Assembly: GCA_030646955.1 (NCBI GenBank)
Contig: JAUSKM010000003.1
Location: forward strand, 1-53,528
Source of the DNA: a bacterium
GTDB lineage: Bacteria > Patescibacteriota > Patescibacteriia > JACPHY01
Direction of reading: 5' to 3'
DNA length: 53,528 bases
A program made the translations under genes and the position numbers. Below the pieces are notes generated by a model. It had not been told where the DNA came from and made no database searches. It saw only the letters and a program-made list of their open reading frames with translations. Below, in pieces: positions 31,819 through 39,822 of the stretch. Each line of letters begins with the position of its first letter. Position 1 is the stretch's first letter.

Positions 31819-32694
31819 GTGAGCAAAACGCAAACGCTCATTCCCGTCGTCAGCGCACTGGTCGCGGCCGAGACGTTCCTGGGCCGGTCGCGCGCTTGGC
31901 GCGCCGGAAATTCCCTGCAGACACACTTCCTGGGCCGGGTGTTCGAGCCCATGCGCGCGCAGGTGCCAAAGCTCCCGGAGCTTTCGTCCTGCGCGTCGCA
32001 TAGCGCGGACGACATCAACCGCTTCCTGGCCGAGCGCAAGTTCGCCTTCCGGCTGGTGGACCCGTTCCCGTTCCCCGGCGACTTTGGCACCGCGAGCGTG
32101 CTGGACGTGCTGGCGCAGTGGCACGAGGCCGGCACGCCGCATCCGGTGTGGCACCGCGGCAAGCAGTACGACGGCGTGCGCATCGCGGGCGACGGCGTCG
32201 TGGTGTTCCATAGCACGTACTTCCCCAACCCCATCGCGTCTCTGCGCACGCGTACCGACGACGTGGTGTGCCTCACGGCCACCGAAGTCGATGCGGTGGG
32301 CAATCTCATCATCGGCACTGGCGTCACGCCGTACCTCAACACGAGCGTCATGACGTCGGCGGGCATGTTCGGCGGCGTCGTGTTCCCGATGGTTTCGCTG
32401 GATTGCCGCGAGGACATCGGCTGGCTCCTGGGCATGTACACCCACGATGACGACGGCCTGCTCGCCATCGTCCGGCAGGCGCTGCAGCAGACGCGCTTCC
32501 GCATGAACGAGCACGGCGCGCGCGCCGAGAGCGCCGCCGCGATGGGCATGACGCGCAGCATGAGCATGCAGAAGGACGACCTGGTCATCGACCAGCCGTT
32601 CCTCTGCTGGATCCAGCGGCCGGGCCTGCCGGTGCCGCTGTTCCTGGCGCACATCACGCCCCAGGACTGGAAGAACCCCGGCGCGCTGGCATAG
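31819..32694 (+). CDS. Serpin-like protein, probable serine protease inhibitor
   Basis: The start is GTG at 31819, six bases after AAGAAGGAG; 291 aa, against about 370 for a usual serpin. The C-terminal third is diagnostic. RFRMNEHGARAESAAAM (about 227-242) matches the serpin hinge (E-x-G-T-x-A-x-A-A). LVIDQPFLCWI (255-265) fits the PROSITE serpin signature at every position, and PVPLFLAHITP matches the last strand. In the reactive loop the scissile bond would fall near MTR-SM (Arg246-Ser247). The N-terminal half is strongly diverged or shortened and lacks an evident signal peptide. Family knowledge: inhibitory serpins trap serine or cysteine proteases by loop insertion. The gene is very C-ending-codon rich, with promoter and terminator of its own. 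Confidence 0.7.
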   Translation: MSKTQTLIPVVSALVAAETFLGRSRAWRAGNSLQTHFLGRVFEPMRAQVPKLPELSSCASHSADDINRFLAERKFAFRLVDPFPFPGDFGTASVLDVLAQWHEAGTPHPVWHRGKQYDGVRIAGDGVVVFHSTYFPNPIASLRTRTDDVVCLTATEVDAVGNLIIGTGVTPYLNTSVMTSAGMFGGVVFPMVSLDCREDIGWLLGMYTHDDDGLLAIVRQALQQTRFRMNEHGARAESAAAMGMTRSMSMQKDDLVIDQPFLCWIQRPGLPVPLFLAHITPQDWKNPGALA

Positions 32695-32704
32695 CGCCGC
32701 AACC

Positions 32705-32734
32705 ATGCCCCACCTTCCTGCGAAGGTGGGGCAT
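32705..32734 (+). terminator. Intrinsic terminator
   Basis: ATGCCCCACCTTC / GAAGGTGGGGCAT, loop CTGC, tail ATCTTTT. Confidence 0.93.
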
Positions 32735-32804
32735 ATCTTTTGCGCCTCACGGCGCAGGGGTGAGAAAGGTATTTGAGAGCGGAGGAGTGTGCCTGCTCTT
32801 TTTA

Positions 32805-32890
32805 TCCTCCCCCTCTCCGCGTCCGCGGGGAGAGGGGGAGCAAGAGGGGGAGAGGTGGAAATGCGTGTGGAAGCGGAGAGGGAGGGGAAA
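32805..32890. repeat. R1 repeat
   Basis: TCCTCCCCCTCTCCGCGTCC then GCGGGGAGAGGGGGAG, followed by CAAGAGGGGGAGAGGTGG. Confidence 0.7.
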
Positions 32891-32899
32891 TAGAGAGAG

Positions 32900-32936
32900 G
32901 ATCGCACGTCGGCATCGCTGGCGAAAGCGTGCGATC
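32900..32936. promoter_or_regulatory. Inverted repeat upstream of ychF
   Basis: GATCGCACG (32900-32908) pairs with CGTGCGATC (32928-32936) across 19 bases, 35 bases before the ychF -35 box. Operator or weak terminator. Confidence 0.35.
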
Positions 32937-32970
32937 GTATGAAAGATTTGGCGATCGAGTATGCGTTGCG

Positions 32971-32999
32971 TTGCCGTAATCGGCGCGCAGTGCTACGCT
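32971..32999 (+). promoter_or_regulatory. Promoter of ychF
   Basis: TTGCCG (32971-32976), 17-bp spacer, TACGCT (32994-32999). Confidence 0.6.
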
Positions 33000-33031
33000 G
33001 CACATGCACTGTTCTCGAACGCAAGCATGCT

Positions 33032-34117
33032 ATGGCACTCCACATTGGCATTGTCGGACTCCCGAACGTCGGCAAATCAACGCTGTTCAACGCACTGACG
33101 AAAGCGGGCGCTGCTGCGGCGAATTTTCCATTTTGTACGATTGATCCTAACGTGGGATGCGTGGCGGTTCCGGATGAGCGTCTGGCCGCGCTTGCGGAGC
33201 GTTCGGCATCGGTGAAGGTGATTCCCGCGTCCGTGGAGTTTGTGGACATTGCGGGCTTGGTCGCCGGCGCGCACAAGGGCGAGGGACTGGGGAATCAATT
33301 TTTGAGCCACATCCGCCAGGTGGACGCAATCGCGCACGTCGTCCGCGCATTCTTGGGCGAGACCATCCACGTTGCCGGCAACGTGGATCCGTCGCGCGAT
33401 GTGGACATCATTGATTTGGAGCTGGCCATGGCGGACCTCACGACGGTGCGCAAGCGTAAAGATAAAACGGAGGGCAAGGCGCGCACCGGCGATGCGACGG
33501 CGCGCGAGGAGCTGGAGGTGCTTCAGCAATTGGAGGCGCACCTCGCCAGCGGCAAACCCGTTCGTCATCTGTCGCTCGCGACGGTTGGCGTAGAGATGGT
33601 GAGCGAATTGGCGCTCCTGACTGCAAAGCCACTCCTCTACGTGCTCAACGTGGATGAGCGCGAAGCACTGGATGTGCCCATGGAGGCGTGGCGTGAGCGG
33701 TACACATTCCTGGGCGAAACGCCGTTCATCGTGCTCTCCGCAAAAATCGAGGCAGAGCTTTCGGAGCTTTCGGATGATGAGGCAACGGCCATGCGTGCAG
33801 ATCTCGGCATGACAGAGCGCGGACTCGATCGGCTCATTCGTGCGGCGTACGCGCTCCTTGGCCTCATCACCTTCTTCACCTCTGGACCAACCGAGACGCG
33901 TGCGTGGACGGTGCGGTGTGGCGCCAGTGCGCCTGAGGCCGCAGGTGTCATCCACACGGACTTTGCAAAAACATTCATTCGCGTGGAGGTCATCAACTGG
34001 AAGGACTTTGCGGAATTGGGTGAGCAAGGCGCAAAGAGCCAGGGCAAGATGCGGCTCGAGGGAAAAGAGTACGAGATGCGCGATGGGGATACGGTGTATT
34101 TCCGTGTCGGTGCATAG
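33032..34117 (+). CDS. ychF: Redox-regulated ATPase/GTPase YchF
   Basis: The ATG at 33032 gives 361 aa, the normal YchF length; the frame open from 32939 crosses the promoter. P-loop GLPNVGKS at 8-15, followed by TLFNALTKAG. DIAGLVAGAHKGEGLGNQFL is the family-specific switch II/G3 region. A helical insertion (about 135-175) and a C-terminal TGS domain (about 275-361, ending KEYEMRDGDTVYFRVG) complete the Obg-family architecture. YchF (Ola1) prefers ATP, binds ribosomes and modulates stress responses. No Shine-Dalgarno is visible. Confidence 0.97.
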   Translation: MALHIGIVGLPNVGKSTLFNALTKAGAAAANFPFCTIDPNVGCVAVPDERLAALAERSASVKVIPASVEFVDIAGLVAGAHKGEGLGNQFLSHIRQVDAIAHVVRAFLGETIHVAGNVDPSRDVDIIDLELAMADLTTVRKRKDKTEGKARTGDATAREELEVLQQLEAHLASGKPVRHLSLATVGVEMVSELALLTAKPLLYVLNVDEREALDVPMEAWRERYTFLGETPFIVLSAKIEAELSELSDDEATAMRADLGMTERGLDRLIRAAYALLGLITFFTSGPTETRAWTVRCGASAPEAAGVIHTDFAKTFIRVEVINWKDFAELGEQGAKSQGKMRLEGKEYEMRDGDTVYFRVGA

Positions 34118-34146
34118 CGCGAATTTTTTGCTCGGGTACCTGTTAG

Positions 34147-34175
34147 TTGCATACACAGCGCAGGGTTGATACGGT
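34147..34175 (+). promoter_or_regulatory. Promoter of the 34201 gene
   Basis: TTGCAT (34147-34152), 17-bp spacer, TACGGT (34170-34175). Confidence 0.6.
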
Positions 34176-34200
34176 TACCACAGCAACCGGGAGGTGTTCT

Positions 34201-34623
34201 TTGTCAGCAGCAATGCAACAAGAGCAGAGAGCGATACCCATCGTGCAGTGGACGCGGGAAGCGTTCCAGGTTACGGTCTCGGGCGTCGGCATCATGTTCT
34301 TCTACCAGTGCATCCCCAACGGGGCGTATCCTGGAGAGGAGCGTCATGCCGATTTGAACGACGTGCTCGCGCGTATCTATCGCGGAGCACCGCTGTTTTC
34401 GCTCTCCAAGCACGGGTACACCGTCGCATGGGATCAGGTGTCCGGGACCCTGACGCTCATCGTGCCGGAATACGACCTGTGTGCCGTCCGCGAGCTTGCG
34501 GATGTGGCGCGCGTCATGACCGATCCCAGGAATCTCGCGCGCAACCCGCTCTATCTTCCGCTCGCGTTCGCGCGGAAGAACAGGCACATGCTCCAAGTCA
34601 CCTTCCCTGCATGGCAGGAGTGA
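34201..34623 (+). CDS. Orphan protein, 140 aa
   Basis: The start is a TTG at 34201, seven bases after GGGAGG; the ATG at 34213 would be too far from it. The protein is soluble-looking with a beta-rich N-terminal half (AFQVTVSGVGIMFFYQCIPN) and a basic C-terminus. Single-gene unit with promoter and terminator. No family recognised. Confidence 0.7.
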   Translation: MSAAMQQEQRAIPIVQWTREAFQVTVSGVGIMFFYQCIPNGAYPGEERHADLNDVLARIYRGAPLFSLSKHGYTVAWDQVSGTLTLIVPEYDLCAVRELADVARVMTDPRNLARNPLYLPLAFARKNRHMLQVTFPAWQE

Positions 34624-34631
34624 CCAACGCA

Positions 34632-34662
34632 CACCCCCTCCGGCAATACGCCGGAGGGGGTG
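34632..34662. terminator. Bidirectional terminator
   Basis: CACCCCCTCCGGC / GCCGGAGGGGGTG, loop AATAC, between convergent genes. Confidence 0.9.
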
Positions 34663-34677
34663 AACTTATGTCGATTG

Positions 34678-35046
34678 TTAGGCGGCGCGGTCGGCGTCAG
34701 GGCGCTGTGCATCGGTGTTTGCGGCACCATCTGCGCCCATATCGCCCAGCTCCTGGGAGAGGTCAAACGTCGGCACCTCAACGTCGCCGCGACGTCGCGC
34801 CAGTTCTTGTTCCAATCGATCCTGCATTGCGGCGTACTTTTTCTGGCTCTCCACTGCTTCCTCAAGAATTTTTTGGAGCGTTGCCGCTGATGCCATTTCA
34901 AATGCATCCTTCGACACATCATGTACCGGCGTCTCTGCCTGGTGCTCTTCCCCTGCTTCCACTTTGGCCTTGCGCATCTCGCGCTTTAATTCTTGTTCCT
35001 CATCGTACCAGCTCTTTTTGCCGATGATTTCGGTGGATGCGCCCAT
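34678..35046 (-). CDS. Small acidic coiled-coil protein
   Basis: Start taken at ATG 35046 (MGASTEIIGKKSW), since the promoter at 35084-35112 puts transcription start near 35077; no Shine-Dalgarno. 122 aa, soluble and highly charged, with two helical segments (EEQELKREMRKAKVEAGEE and LQKILEEAVESQKKYAAMQD) and a disordered acidic tail. Probably an oligomeric accessory protein. Family not recognised. Its promoter is inside the 3' end of the RNA-methylase-like gene. Confidence 0.7.
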   Translation of the reverse strand: MGASTEIIGKKSWYDEEQELKREMRKAKVEAGEEHQAETPVHDVSKDAFEMASAATLQKILEEAVESQKKYAAMQDRLEQELARRRGDVEVPTFDLSQELGDMGADGAANTDAQRPDADRAA

Positions 35047-35083
35047 AGAAATGTGTGCGATTGACGATGCGTAATACACAAAC

Positions 35084-35112
35084 AGTATAGCGCGATTTCT
35101 TCATATTGTCAA
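35084..35112 (-). promoter_or_regulatory. Near-consensus promoter
   Basis: Minus strand TTGACA (35112-35107), 17-bp spacer, TATACT (35089-35084). Confidence 0.8.
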
Positions 35113-36387
35113 ACGGAGCACGAGGATATTGCGCCCCACGCGCTGGCCCTCGCGGGCGTAGGGGAGGTGTTGGTTGTTGCGGAGGACGGGATGGTTGCAC
35201 AGCGGTTGGGGGAGCGTGTTCACGTGCGTAAACCCGAGTGGTGCGAGCGCGGCGCAGAAGCGTGCGGGTGCAAGTTCGGGCACATGCGTTGTTTGGAACG
35301 TGGGGAGCACGAAGACGACGGTTCCGCCGGGGCGAAGCACGCGGGCGAATTGCGCGAACGCGGCGAGATAGAGATTCAGCAGTTCGCGCTGCACGGTGGC
35401 GGTGTTGGCGCGTTGTTGCGGCGGGCCAAGGGAGGGCTCGGTGACGATGGCATCCACGGGTTCCGTGATGCATTGCGTGAGTGCGCGGACGTCGCAGGGG
35501 CGGATCGAGATATTCGCACCCCCTCCAGCTCCCCCTCTTGAAGCGGGGGAGGGTGCATTGCGTAGCCATGCGATGTTCTCGCGTGCGTCCGCGATGGCAT
35601 CCTCGCTCGCGTCGGTACCGATGATGTGTGGGACGCCGAGGAGCGCTGCTTCCATGAGGACGGTGCCGGAGCCGCAGAAGGGATCGAGGATCATTGTCGA
35701 TTGTCGATTTTCGATTGTCGATTGCAGGGCGAGGTTCACCATCATGTGCGCTAGTTTTGGCGGGAGCATGCCGGAGCGCGCGTCGCGGCGGGGGCGGCCG
35801 TAGTCGCGGCGGCTCCACGATTCAAATGGCTGCACGGCGAGCGTGCGCGCGAGGAGGATACGATCGCGCGTGACGAGTGCCAGCACCTCGATACCGTTAT
35901 GCTCGGGCAAGAGCTTCTGTTTGGTGACGGTGACGGACGAGAGCGTCGCGTCGTTCGAGGTGACATGACGCGTGGTGCGGCCGGCTTCCTCGATCTGCGT
36001 CTTGATCTCCCGCGCATTCCGTTGGAGCGCAGCGCGTGCGCGATCAATACCGCGCGTCCCGCCGCCCAGATCGTACACGGAAAAACCAAAGCGCACGCGT
36101 TGATCTGCGTTGGTGCTCTGGAGCGTGTACGCAATCACGGCGCGGGCGATGTCGTTTGGCGATGCAAGCGGCACGGATCCCCAGACCGTACCGATTTTTT
36201 GCGTGCCAGCAAGACGATCCATGAGTGCTGGCGCTTCCGCATCGCGTATCGGCAGCGTCAGCACCTCGCGCGACAATTCGGCGTGCTGCCAGTCCGCGCC
36301 ATCGCCAAGCACCGCCGCGATCTCTGTAACGGAGAGATGCGGCTCGCGCCCCAGGATGAATACCCATGGTTGCGTGTCGGCAGTCAT
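35101..36387 (-). CDS. RNA methylase-like (UPF0020/TRM11-type) protein
   Basis: The ATG at 36387 is preferred; the one at 36402 overlaps the predicted -10. 428 aa. The N-terminal half resembles the THUMP-containing part of TRM11/TrmN-type enzymes (GIDRARAALQRN, LARTLAVQPFESWSRRDYGR). The SAM-binding motif I is ILDPFCGSGTVLMEAALLG. Motif IV reads TEPSLGPP instead of the usual N/D-PPY/F, as in TRM11-like proteins. The family methylates guanosine in tRNA. Two repeat-derived insertions lie in frame: a GATTGTC/GATTTTC tract at about 35693-35727 (STIENRQST), and an R1 unit at 35518-35553 (PSPASRGGAGGGA). Both flank conserved motifs without breaking them. Confidence 0.8.
   Translation of the reverse strand: MTADTQPWVFILGREPHLSVTEIAAVLGDGADWQHAELSREVLTLPIRDAEAPALMDRLAGTQKIGTVWGSVPLASPNDIARAVIAYTLQSTNADQRVRFGFSVYDLGGGTRGIDRARAALQRNAREIKTQIEEAGRTTRHVTSNDATLSSVTVTKQKLLPEHNGIEVLALVTRDRILLARTLAVQPFESWSRRDYGRPRRDARSGMLPPKLAHMMVNLALQSTIENRQSTMILDPFCGSGTVLMEAALLGVPHIIGTDASEDAIADARENIAWLRNAPSPASRGGAGGGANISIRPCDVRALTQCITEPVDAIVTEPSLGPPQQRANTATVQRELLNLYLAAFAQFARVLRPGGTVVFVLPTFQTTHVPELAPARFCAALAPLGFTHVNTLPQPLCNHPVLRNNQHLPYAREGQRVGRNILVLRLTI
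35518..35553. repeat. R1 repeat unit inside a coding sequence
   Basis: CACCCCCTCCAGCTCCCCCT then TTGAAGCGGGGGAGGG. It encodes an in-frame Pro/Ser/Gly-rich insertion in the RNA-methylase-like protein. Confidence 0.7.
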
Positions 36388-36400
36388 ACGGTGTAGAGCC

Positions 36401-36428
36401 ATCGTACCAAGTTGTTGCGGCGCGACAA
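36401..36428 (-). promoter_or_regulatory. Promoter of the RNA-methylase-like gene
   Basis: Minus strand TTGTCG (36428-36423), 16-bp spacer, TACGAT (36406-36401). Predicts an almost leaderless transcript. Confidence 0.5.
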
Positions 36429-36443
36429 CACGAGGCGTACGCT
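36415..36443 (+). promoter_or_regulatory. Promoter of the small Cys-rich gene
   Basis: TTGCGG (36415-36420), 17-bp spacer, TACGCT (36438-36443). It overlaps the divergent promoter. Confidence 0.5.
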
Positions 36444-36490
36444 CGAGTGGGACTGTTCACAGAATCGTTCTTTACTCGTGAGGAGGATCC

Positions 36491-36706
36491 ATGGCCAAGA
36501 AAGGCGCTATCGTCGCGGAATGCACGCATGTGTGCACCTGTCGGTGTCATACCGGAGATACGACCGTTCGTCACAACAACGGATCGTGCTGCTTCGGGCA
36601 GCCATGTGCTCTGTGCGGACAGCACATCCGCGGATGGATGGAGCACCAGCGCGAGTGCCATCACGGCAACACCATTAGCCATGCATCGCGTACCTACCTC
36701 GCCTGA
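36491..36706 (+). CDS. Small Cys/His-rich protein, 71 aa
   Basis: The ATG at 36491 follows GAGGAGG. Nine Cys and many His: CTHVCTCRCH, CCFGQPCALC and HQRECHH. The spacing of CALC...H...C..H looks like a zinc-finger or treble-clef site with a second Cys cluster. Soluble, no signal peptide. Probably a zinc-binding small protein. Flanked by its own promoter and a strong terminator. Confidence 0.75.
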   Translation: MAKKGAIVAECTHVCTCRCHTGDTTVRHNNGSCCFGQPCALCGQHIRGWMEHQRECHHGNTISHASRTYLA

Positions 36707-36720
36707 TTCGCTTCCCCGAG

Positions 36721-36749
36721 AAGCGCCCCGCTCATCAAGCGGGGCGCTT
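36721..36749 (+). terminator. Intrinsic terminator
   Basis: AAGCGCCCCGCT / AGCGGGGCGCTT, loop CATCA, tail TCTTTTTTC. Confidence 0.95.
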
Positions 36750-36827
36750 TCTTTTTTCATCATTGAGCGAAAAAAGAGCAAGGGAATGTCAGAAGTGTTT
36801 ATGAGGGGACAGTTATTGCGTATTCGC

Positions 36828-36856
36828 TTGACAATTCTTGTCAGATTTGTTACGTT
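36828..36856 (+). promoter_or_regulatory. Promoter of the envelope-system cluster
   Basis: TTGACA (36828-36833), 17-bp spacer, TACGTT (36851-36856). Leader of about 120 nt before the first gene. Confidence 0.75.
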
Positions 36857-36983
36857 TTTGAATCAGGAACGCGAGGAGGGCGCGTAATCGTGCCCTCTTT
36901 GTGCGCCTGATGGTGCACATTTTCAATGGAATCAGTCGTGCGAATAGAATAGACAGGGAAGAACCAACCGAAGGGAGATCGAG

Positions 36984-38804
36984 ATGCGATTGGTACGATG
37001 GTACGCCGCGGTGCTCGCGGCATTTCTGGTGATCAGCAGCAGCGCGCACGCCAAGACGTTCGCGGAGCTCGTGGGCGACGTGCCCGTGGGCAACGTGAGC
37101 GCCGACGGCAGCTACGAGCTGCCGTACATCCTGTGGGGCGGCGAGGCCGCCACGTTCCATGCCAACGGGCTCGCGCTCAAGACGAAGGGCGGAAGCATCT
37201 TCAGCCAGCAGGGCCTGGAGCTCACGCTCGTGCCCGGTGACAACTTCGTCCAGCAGGTGCGCAACTACCTCTCCGGCAAGACGCCGTTCCTGCGCGCGAC
37301 CGCGCACATGATCGGCTTGGCCGCGGAGGTGCTGGGGCGCGACCCGCGCACGCAACCGGTGGAAGTCGTGCAGCTCACGTGGAGCCGCGGTGACCACGTC
37401 GTGGGGCGCGAGGGCATCCGGTCCGTCGCGGACATCTGCGGCAAGACCGGCGTCATGCAGCGCGTGGGTCCGCATGAGGGCATGCACTACGACGTCGTGA
37501 AGACGGCGGCATGCAAGACGCTGCCGCGCATCATCTACGTGGATGACATCACGGGCCCCAAGGGGCCGGCGGAGAAGTTCCGTGCGGATCGTTCCGTGGA
37601 CTTCGCGTACGTCGTGACGCCGGACATGATCGGACTCACGGGCGGTGCGGGGCAGACCGGCAGCGGCGCCGAGGGCACGGTGAAGGATGCACACATCGTC
37701 GTCTCCACGCAGGAGCTCACGCGCTCCATCGCGGACGTCTACGTGGTCCGCAAGGACTTCTCCGATGCGCACGGGGACCAGGTGGCAAAGTTCGTCGCCG
37801 GGTACCTCAAGGGCGCGGAGGAAGTAGTGGAGCTGCGCAAGGCCAAGAGCGGCGTGTACAAGAACCTGCTCGCCTTCATGGTGAAGACGTGGGGCACGGG
37901 CGCGCTGCCCAACGCGGACGAGGCCGACGGCCTCATCGCGGACTGCGCCTTCGTCGGCCACGCTGGCAATGTGGAGTTCTTCGAGGACGACGCGAGCCCG
38001 ACGGGCTTCAAGGCGTTCCGCGATGCGTCTCAGGACCTGGCGGTCTCGTGGGGCTACGCCAAGAAGCCGGCGGCGATCCTCAGGCCCACGTGGGACTGGG
38101 ACGGGAAGCCCTTTGCGGGCTACCTCCAGCAGATGGGCGCCAAGCGTACCTCCAAGTTCAACGCCGAGGCGACGCTGGCCGATCTGGAAGCGCTCCAGGC
38201 CGGCGGCTCCATCAACGACGCGACGATCTTCTCGTTCAGCGTGCCGTTCGTGCCCAATGAGACGACGTTCACGGTGACGCCGGAGCTCAAGAAGAAGTTC
38301 GACGAGGCCATCCAGCTTGCCGCCAAGTACGGCGGCGCCGCGTTGGCGGTCCGCGGGCACGCGGATCCCACGAAGGTGCTGGGGGATATGGTGAAGGCCG
38401 GTCTGGAAACCGGCGTCCTCGAGCGGCGCGGCGAAGGCGCGGCGAAGCGCTACTTCGTCAGCGGTCGCGAGCTGGCGCTGACGTCCACTGCGGATGTCGT
38501 GGCGACGATCCAGCGCGGGACCTTCGACAAGGCGAAGAGCGCGAAGCCGCGTGAGCTGATGCTGGCCGCGAGGAACCTCTCGCAGCAGCGGGCGGACGAG
38601 GTGCGTAGCGCGATCGTCGCGCACGCAAGCAAGAGCGGCAAGCACCTGGATGCCAACCAGATCCAGGCGCAGGGCGTGGGCGTGCTGGAGCCGTTGGTGC
38701 CGGTGCCGCGCTCCATGGACGATGTGACGCAGAACACGCGCGTCGAGTTCGCGCTGGTGCGCGTCTCGGCAGAGGCCACCACGTCCGCGGACTTCGAGTA
38801 CTAG
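36984..38804 (+). CDS. Secreted substrate-binding protein fused to an OmpA-like domain
   Basis: The ATG at 36984 follows AAGGGAGATCGAG; 606 aa. Signal peptide at 1-23 (...ISSSAHA). Residues about 45-410 resemble the NMT1/SsuA-type periplasmic-binding fold of ABC importers (ILWGGEAATFHANG, DHVVGREGIRSVADICGK, VDFAYVVTPDMIGL). Residues about 415-600 form an OmpA/MotB-type domain: FSVPFVPNETTFT, LAVRGHADP, then LSQQRADEVRSAIV, GVGVLEPLVP and NTRVEFALV. About 65 extra residues sit between GHADP and LSQQRA. OmpA-type domains bind peptidoglycan, so this receptor-like protein is probably held on the wall. First gene of the cluster, 9 bases before the vWA gene. Codons are strongly C-ending, which suggests high expression. 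Confidence 0.82.
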   Translation: MRLVRWYAAVLAAFLVISSSAHAKTFAELVGDVPVGNVSADGSYELPYILWGGEAATFHANGLALKTKGGSIFSQQGLELTLVPGDNFVQQVRNYLSGKTPFLRATAHMIGLAAEVLGRDPRTQPVEVVQLTWSRGDHVVGREGIRSVADICGKTGVMQRVGPHEGMHYDVVKTAACKTLPRIIYVDDITGPKGPAEKFRADRSVDFAYVVTPDMIGLTGGAGQTGSGAEGTVKDAHIVVSTQELTRSIADVYVVRKDFSDAHGDQVAKFVAGYLKGAEEVVELRKAKSGVYKNLLAFMVKTWGTGALPNADEADGLIADCAFVGHAGNVEFFEDDASPTGFKAFRDASQDLAVSWGYAKKPAAILRPTWDWDGKPFAGYLQQMGAKRTSKFNAEATLADLEALQAGGSINDATIFSFSVPFVPNETTFTVTPELKKKFDEAIQLAAKYGGAALAVRGHADPTKVLGDMVKAGLETGVLERRGEGAAKRYFVSGRELALTSTADVVATIQRGTFDKAKSAKPRELMLAARNLSQQRADEVRSAIVAHASKSGKHLDANQIQAQGVGVLEPLVPVPRSMDDVTQNTRVEFALVRVSAEATTSADFEY

Positions 38805-38813
38805 GAGGTTGCT

Positions 38814-39740
38814 ATGCACGCATACGCACACTGGATGATTCTCCTCGCACTCGCAGCGCCCGCAACCGCCTTGGCCGATTCGGCCGCCTACCACGATGCC
38901 GTGGTCATCGTGCTCGACGGGTCCGGCTCCATGGACGGGAGCATGCGCGACGGCACGAAGAAGATGAACGCCGCCAAGCAGGCGCTCAAGCAGGTCCTGG
39001 CCCAGGTGCCGGAGACCACGCACGTGGGGCTCCTGGCGTTCTCGGGGAACGTGAACGGGTGGGCCTACGAGCTGGGTCCGCTGCAGAAGCAACGCCTCCT
39101 CGGTGCCATCGACGGCATCCGGGAGAATGGCGGGACGCCGTTGGGCGACTACGTGAAGCTGGGCGCGGACCGTCTCCTCGAGGAGCGCGGGAAGCAGTTT
39201 GGCTACGGCACGTATCGGCTCCTCGTGGTTACCGACGGCGAGGAGACGGGGAGTTCGTGGGTCGTCAACGATGTTGCACCGCAGGTGACCGCGCGCGGCG
39301 TCACGTTGGATGTCATCGGCGTCGCCATGGATAGCGATCACTCGCTCAAGCAGCACGCAACCGCGTACCGTTCGGCGGATGATCCGGCATCGCTCCAGCG
39401 CGCCGTCGCACAGACGTTCGCCGAGGTTTCGGCAACGGGTGACGGCAGTGCGCCTGCCGATGCGGTGTTCGCAGACCTTGAGGGTCTGGAACCCGAAGCG
39501 GCCAGTGCGATGATCTCGGCGTTCGCCGCGGTGAACAACGCCAACTGGCCCATCGGCGAGGCCCCGCCCGAGCCCGCGCCCGATACCGGCAGCACCTTCC
39601 AGCCCATCCAGGGCGTAGGCGGTGTCGGGATCGACGCCGGGTGCGGTGGGTGCCAGAGCAGCGGGAGACCGGTCGGGGTGCTCATCTCCATCGGCATGAT
39701 GCTCTTCGGGTTCGCGCTCATGCGTCGTTCGCGCAACTGA
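38814..39740 (+). CDS. Exported von Willebrand factor A protein with C-terminal membrane anchor
   Basis: The ATG at 38814 follows AGGAGGTTGCT; 308 aa. Signal peptide at 1-21 (...ATALA). The vWA domain (about 27-215) has an intact metal-ion-dependent adhesion site: DGSGSM at 35-40, Thr108 in GGTPLGD and Asp141 in VVTDGEE. A helical linker leads to a Pro-rich stretch, a GCGGC pair, one membrane segment and a basic end (MRRSRN). The GCGGC-TM-RR arrangement resembles MYXO-CTERM-type processing signals. vWA domains mediate metal-dependent protein contacts and often partner AAA ATPases; one is encoded 7 kb downstream in this cluster. Confidence 0.87.
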   Translation: MHAYAHWMILLALAAPATALADSAAYHDAVVIVLDGSGSMDGSMRDGTKKMNAAKQALKQVLAQVPETTHVGLLAFSGNVNGWAYELGPLQKQRLLGAIDGIRENGGTPLGDYVKLGADRLLEERGKQFGYGTYRLLVVTDGEETGSSWVVNDVAPQVTARGVTLDVIGVAMDSDHSLKQHATAYRSADDPASLQRAVAQTFAEVSATGDGSAPADAVFADLEGLEPEAASAMISAFAAVNNANWPIGEAPPEPAPDTGSTFQPIQGVGGVGIDAGCGGCQSSGRPVGVLISIGMMLFGFALMRRSRN

Positions 39741-39750
39741 TTCCACTTCG

Positions 39751-39822
39751 CCAGGAACCCACCGGGTTCCTGGCCTCACTTCGGGGATGGACCCTCCTCC
39801 AATATCCATCCCCGAAGTGAGG
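39751..39822 (+). terminator. Two strong intercistronic hairpins
   Basis: CCAGGAACCC/GGGTTCCTGG (39751-39773), immediately followed by an 18-bp perfect stem, CCTCACTTCGGGGATGGA (39774-39791) with its complement at 39805-39822. There is no T-run, so they are more likely attenuation or RNA-processing/stability elements than complete terminators. Confidence 0.7.

Noticed and set aside
31696-33276. Long minus frames opposite the serpin-like and ychF genes
   Set aside because: Arg/His/Ala-rich shadows that cross terminators and repeats.
36813-39809. 998-codon antisense frame opposite the receptor and vWA genes
   Set aside because: It is a shadow caused by extreme GC at third positions. It has no ribosome site and reads as His/Arg/Val-rich low-complexity protein, while the opposite strand has signal peptides and known domains.
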